Source of the DNA: an uncultured Verrucomicrobiales bacterium
GTDB taxonomy: Bacteria; Verrucomicrobiota; Verrucomicrobiae; Limisphaerales; CANJSG01
Reading direction: 5' to 3'
Length of the DNA stretch: 7,792 nucleotides
Assembly: GCA_946480965.1 (NCBI GenBank)
Contig: CAMLMI010000217.1
Coordinates: 1 to 7,792, forward strand
Positions 5,996-7,792 of this stretch are shown one piece after another. The position numbers were made by a program, and so were the translations under genes. The stretch's first letter is position 1. Each line of letters starts with the position of its first letter. Below the pieces are notes generated by a model. It saw only the letters and a list, made by a program, of their open reading frames with translations. It made no database searches and was not told the DNA's origin.

Positions 5996-6963
5996 GCGCC
6001 TTGATCCGATGCCGGATGCCGGATGCCGGATGCCGGATGGGGGCGTGCCTGCTCGGGCTCTTCCTCCTGGTCGGCGCGGCTGTGGCGCAAGGAGCCGAAC
6101 CGGCCGGCGGGCCGCCAATGCCGCCCGCGCCGAAGTCGCCGGTGGAGTTCTTCCGGCAGTTGCTCGCGATGTCTCCGGAGGTCCGCGCCCAGGCGTTGAC
6201 GAACCGTTCCGAGGCCTCGCGCCGCGTCATCGAAGAGCGTCTCCGCGAATACGCGCGTCTGTCCGCCGAGGAACGCGAGCTGCGCCTGAAAGCGCTGCAT
6301 CTGCGCTGGCTGTTGTTGCCGCTGATGAAGGCCGCGCCGGAGGATCGCGAGCGGCTGATGGCGGGCCTGGCTCCGGCGGACCGCGCGCTGGTGGAGCCGC
6401 GGCTGCGCCGCTGGGAGGTGATCCCGGCCGGGCTGCAGGGCCAGTTCCTGGAGCACGAGAGCGCGATCGACTTCTTCACCCGGATGCAGCACGCGGCGCT
6501 GCCGCCCATGCCTCCGGGGTTGGGAGCGACGCTGGACGAGCAGAGCCGCCGGCTGGACGCGCGGCTGAGCCGCTGGACGTCGCTGCCGGAGTCGGATCGC
6601 GAGCGGATGCTGGGCCAGTTCCGCGACTTCTTCGAGCTGGAGGCGGCGGCGCAGGAGCGGACGCTGGAGCGGCTGGGCGAGAACGAACGCCGCTTGGTTG
6701 ATTCCGCCAGGAAACGCTTCGCGGATCTGCCGCCGTCGCTGCGGCACGGCCAGGTGAACGCCTTCGGTCGCTTGGCCAACATGTCGAAGGACCAGCGCAC
6801 GCGTTTCTTCCGCACCGTGGAGCGCTGGCAGGCGATGAGCCCCGAGGAGAAGAAGGTCTGGCGCGAGCTGACGAAGCGGGTTCCGGATCTGCCGCCTTTG
6901 CCGCCGGGAATGTTCCCGCCGCTGCCTCCCGGCACGAACGCGGTGGCCTTGGGACAGCCCTGA
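5992..6963 (+). CDS. Exported DUF3106-like protein of the ECF sigma operon
   Basis: This 323-residue protein has a signal peptide (hydrophobic core LLGLFLLVGAAVA, probable cleavage after AVA, near residue 32), then a Pro-rich start (GGPPMPPAPKSP). The rest is almost all helix with recurring units of the form xxxLxPExRxxxLxxFxxW: LAMSPEVRAQAL, RLSAEERELRLKAL, AAPEDRERLMAGL, RWTSLPESDRERMLGQF and RWQAMSPEEKKVWREL. This repeated pattern is what DUF3106 proteins show. The C-terminus is Pro-rich (PPLPPGMFPPLPPGTN). It probably acts in the periplasm as a partner of the preceding membrane protein or as part of a stress response; a role like that of Spy/CpxP/ZraP helical sensors is a guess. The start is uncertain: 5992 overlaps the upstream stop as ATGA, but a heptamer array follows at once, and the in-frame ATG at 6037 would give a compact signal peptide (MGACLLGLFLLVG) lacking positive charge. 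Confidence 0.88.
   Translation: MSALIRCRMPDAGCRMGACLLGLFLLVGAAVAQGAEPAGGPPMPPAPKSPVEFFRQLLAMSPEVRAQALTNRSEASRRVIEERLREYARLSAEERELRLKALHLRWLLLPLMKAAPEDRERLMAGLAPADRALVEPRLRRWEVIPAGLQGQFLEHESAIDFFTRMQHAALPPMPPGLGATLDEQSRRLDARLSRWTSLPESDRERMLGQFRDFFELEAAAQERTLERLGENERRLVDSARKRFADLPPSLRHGQVNAFGRLANMSKDQRTRFFRTVERWQAMSPEEKKVWRELTKRVPDLPPLPPGMFPPLPPGTNAVALGQP
6006..6039. repeat. Heptanucleotide tandem array, unit CCGGATG, at the start of the DUF3106-like gene
   Basis: There are four perfect copies of CCGGATG (6012-6018, 6019-6025, 6026-6032, 6033-6039), preceded by a degenerate CCGATG. They encode CRMPDAGCRM, residues 7-16, in the n-region of the signal peptide. Each unit ends in ATG and the period is 7, so ATGs fall in all three frames (6016 and 6037 in the gene frame, 6023 and 6030 in the other two). 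As a result, unit gain or loss could still leave a usable start codon for the downstream frame. Confidence 0.9.
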
Positions 6964-7081
6964 AGTTCGCCTCGTAGCGCAAGCCGTCCCGGTTGCAGAG
7001 TCGCGCACATTCTGAACGGCGATCATCATGGTGAATCCGGGCTGGAGACCCGTTCGGAGACTGGTAGGATGACGGCCTGAT

Positions 7082-7792
7082 ATGTCCGAAGCCGCCGTTT
7101 CGTCCGCCCCATCCGTCCGCGACACCGCCGTCGTGTTGCCCGAGCTGCTCGCCCCGGCGGGCGACTGGGAGTGCGCCCGCGCGGCGGTGGAGAACGGCGC
7201 GGACGCCATCTACTTCGGTCTCGACCGTTTCAACGCCCGGATGCGGGCCCACAACTTCACCGAGGCCGATCTGCCGGACCTGATGGCCTTCCTCCATCGC
7301 CGCGGCGTGCGCGGCTACGTGACCTTCAACACACTGGTCTTCACCGCCGAACTACCCGACGCCGAGCAATACCTCCGCGCGATCATCGCCGCCGGGGTGG
7401 ACGCCGCCATCGTGCAGGACGTCGGCATCTGCCGCCTGATCCGCCGCATCTCGCCGGACTTCCCGATCCACGCCTCCACCCAGATGACGATCACCAGCGC
7501 GGCCGGCGTGGAGTTCGCCAAGGAGCTGGGCTGCAACCTCGCGGTGTTGGCGCGGGAATGTTCGATCGCGGAGATCGAAAAGATGCGGGCCGCTGCGCGG
7601 CCAAGTCCGGAGTCCGAAGTCCAAAGTTCAAAGTCGGCAGACCTTGGACCCGGGACTTCGGACCTGGGACTTCCTCTGGAAGTCTTCGTCCACGGCGCGC
7701 TGTGCGTGGCCTATTCGGGTCAATGCCTGACCAGCGAGGCGTTGGGTGGGCGTTCGGCCAATCGCGGCGAATGCGCTCAAGCCTGCCGCATG
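7082..7792 (+). CDS. U32-family protein, RlhA-like, N-terminal part (3' end cut by window edge)
   Basis: The frame runs from the ATG at 7082 to the window edge, 237 codons. From memory it follows E. coli RlhA (YdcP), a U32 protein needed for hydroxylation of a cytidine in 23S rRNA; related TrhP acts on tRNA. Conserved blocks are PELLAPAGDWECARAAVENGADAIYFG (as ELLAPAGD and GADAIYFG), VTFNTLVF, GVDAAIVQDVGI, HASTQMTI, NLAVLAREC, the U32 signature VFVHGALCVAYSGQC, and GRSANRGECAQACR. C208, C215, C231 and C235 match positions where related U32 proteins (UbiU/UbiV type) hold an iron-sulfur cluster, so a cluster is possible here. Despite the 'peptidase' family name, an RNA-modification role is more likely. 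Residues about 174-197 are an extra segment formed by a heptamer hairpin. The first 18 residues are a poorly conserved lead-in. No signal peptide is seen. Confidence 0.93.
   Translation, partial: MSEAAVSSAPSVRDTAVVLPELLAPAGDWECARAAVENGADAIYFGLDRFNARMRAHNFTEADLPDLMAFLHRRGVRGYVTFNTLVFTAELPDAEQYLRAIIAAGVDAAIVQDVGICRLIRRISPDFPIHASTQMTITSAAGVEFAKELGCNLAVLARECSIAEIEKMRAAARPSPESEVQSSKSADLGPGTSDLGLPLEVFVHGALCVAYSGQCLTSEALGGRSANRGECAQACRM
7603..7674. repeat. Paired inverted heptanucleotide arrays (hairpin) inserted in the U32 gene
   Basis: The left arm reads as period-7 units AAGTCCG, GAGTCCG, AAGTCCA, AAGTTCA, AAGTCGG (7603-7637). The right arm reads GACCTTG, GACCCGG, GACTTCG, GACCTGG, GACTTCC (7640-7674). 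The right arm is the reverse complement of the same unit family: 25 of 33 positions pair between 7603-7635 and 7640-7672 around a 4-base loop (GGCA). It encodes SPESEVQSSKSADLGPGTSD and a few more residues, without a stop, between IEKMRAAAR and PLEVFVHGALC, where E. coli RlhA has no such insert (compared from memory). Confidence 0.85.

Noticed and set aside
4835..6118. 427-codon minus-strand open frame across the sigma and membrane-protein genes
   Set aside because: It is a shadow of the sigma factor and its neighbour, with no domain.
5413..7209. 598-codon minus-strand open frame across the ECF operon
   Set aside because: It runs antisense to three supported genes, is rich in Arg, Gln and Ser as GC-rich antisense frames are, and crosses the repeat arrays.
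7603..7674. CRISPR-like array
   Set aside because: Units are 7 bases with no spacers and the copies face each other; this is a hairpin of tandem repeats, not a repeat-spacer array.

Overview
The window is GC-rich bacterial chromosome (about 60-68% G+C where I counted, apart from one small gene near 49%). It contains no rRNA, tRNA, CRISPR array, transposase or phage gene. The setting is consistent with a Gram-negative-type bacterium of the Verrucomicrobiota/Planctomycetota kind. The reasons are short genes in small operons, few clear Shine-Dalgarno sequences, an ECF sigma/membrane-protein/DUF3106-like operon, and many short-period repeats inside and between genes. That taxonomic guess is an inference from general style, not a marker-gene result.

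Layout, left to right. Positions 1-1168 (minus) are the N-terminal 389 codons of the mismatch-repair ATPase MutL, cut off by the left edge. Positions 1169-1586 are non-coding and hold a large imperfect palindrome (1335-1466) of the REP/MITE kind. Positions 1587-2690 (minus) encode a soluble histidine kinase with an N-terminal cyclic-nucleotide-binding domain. Divergent from it, 2878-3486 (plus) encodes an unrecognised protein with hints of a degenerate PD-(D/E)XK nuclease fold. A polypyrimidine/polypurine inverted repeat (3501-3586) precedes a stand-alone TrpG/PabA-type glutamine amidotransferase (3645-4214). Two small unrecognised genes follow (4250-4507, of low GC, and 4535-4774).

An ECF sigma factor (4841-5491), a single-pass membrane protein likely to be its anti-sigma factor (5507-5995), and an exported DUF3106-like protein (5992-6963, sharing ATGA with its neighbour) form a tight operon. 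The likely arrangement is a regulator, its membrane-bound restrainer, and a periplasmic partner or target. The window ends inside a U32-family protein resembling E. coli RlhA (7082 to right edge).

The most unusual theme is a set of heptanucleotide (period-7) tandem arrays with three different unit sequences, each inside a protein-coding gene at a tolerant place. One is in the MutL linker (33-67), one in the N-terminal part of the DUF3106-like signal peptide (6006-6039), and one in a surface segment of the U32 protein just before its cysteine motif (7603-7674), where two facing arrays form a hairpin. A change of one unit shifts the reading frame, so these may be mobile or slippage-prone elements that the genome has learnt to tolerate.
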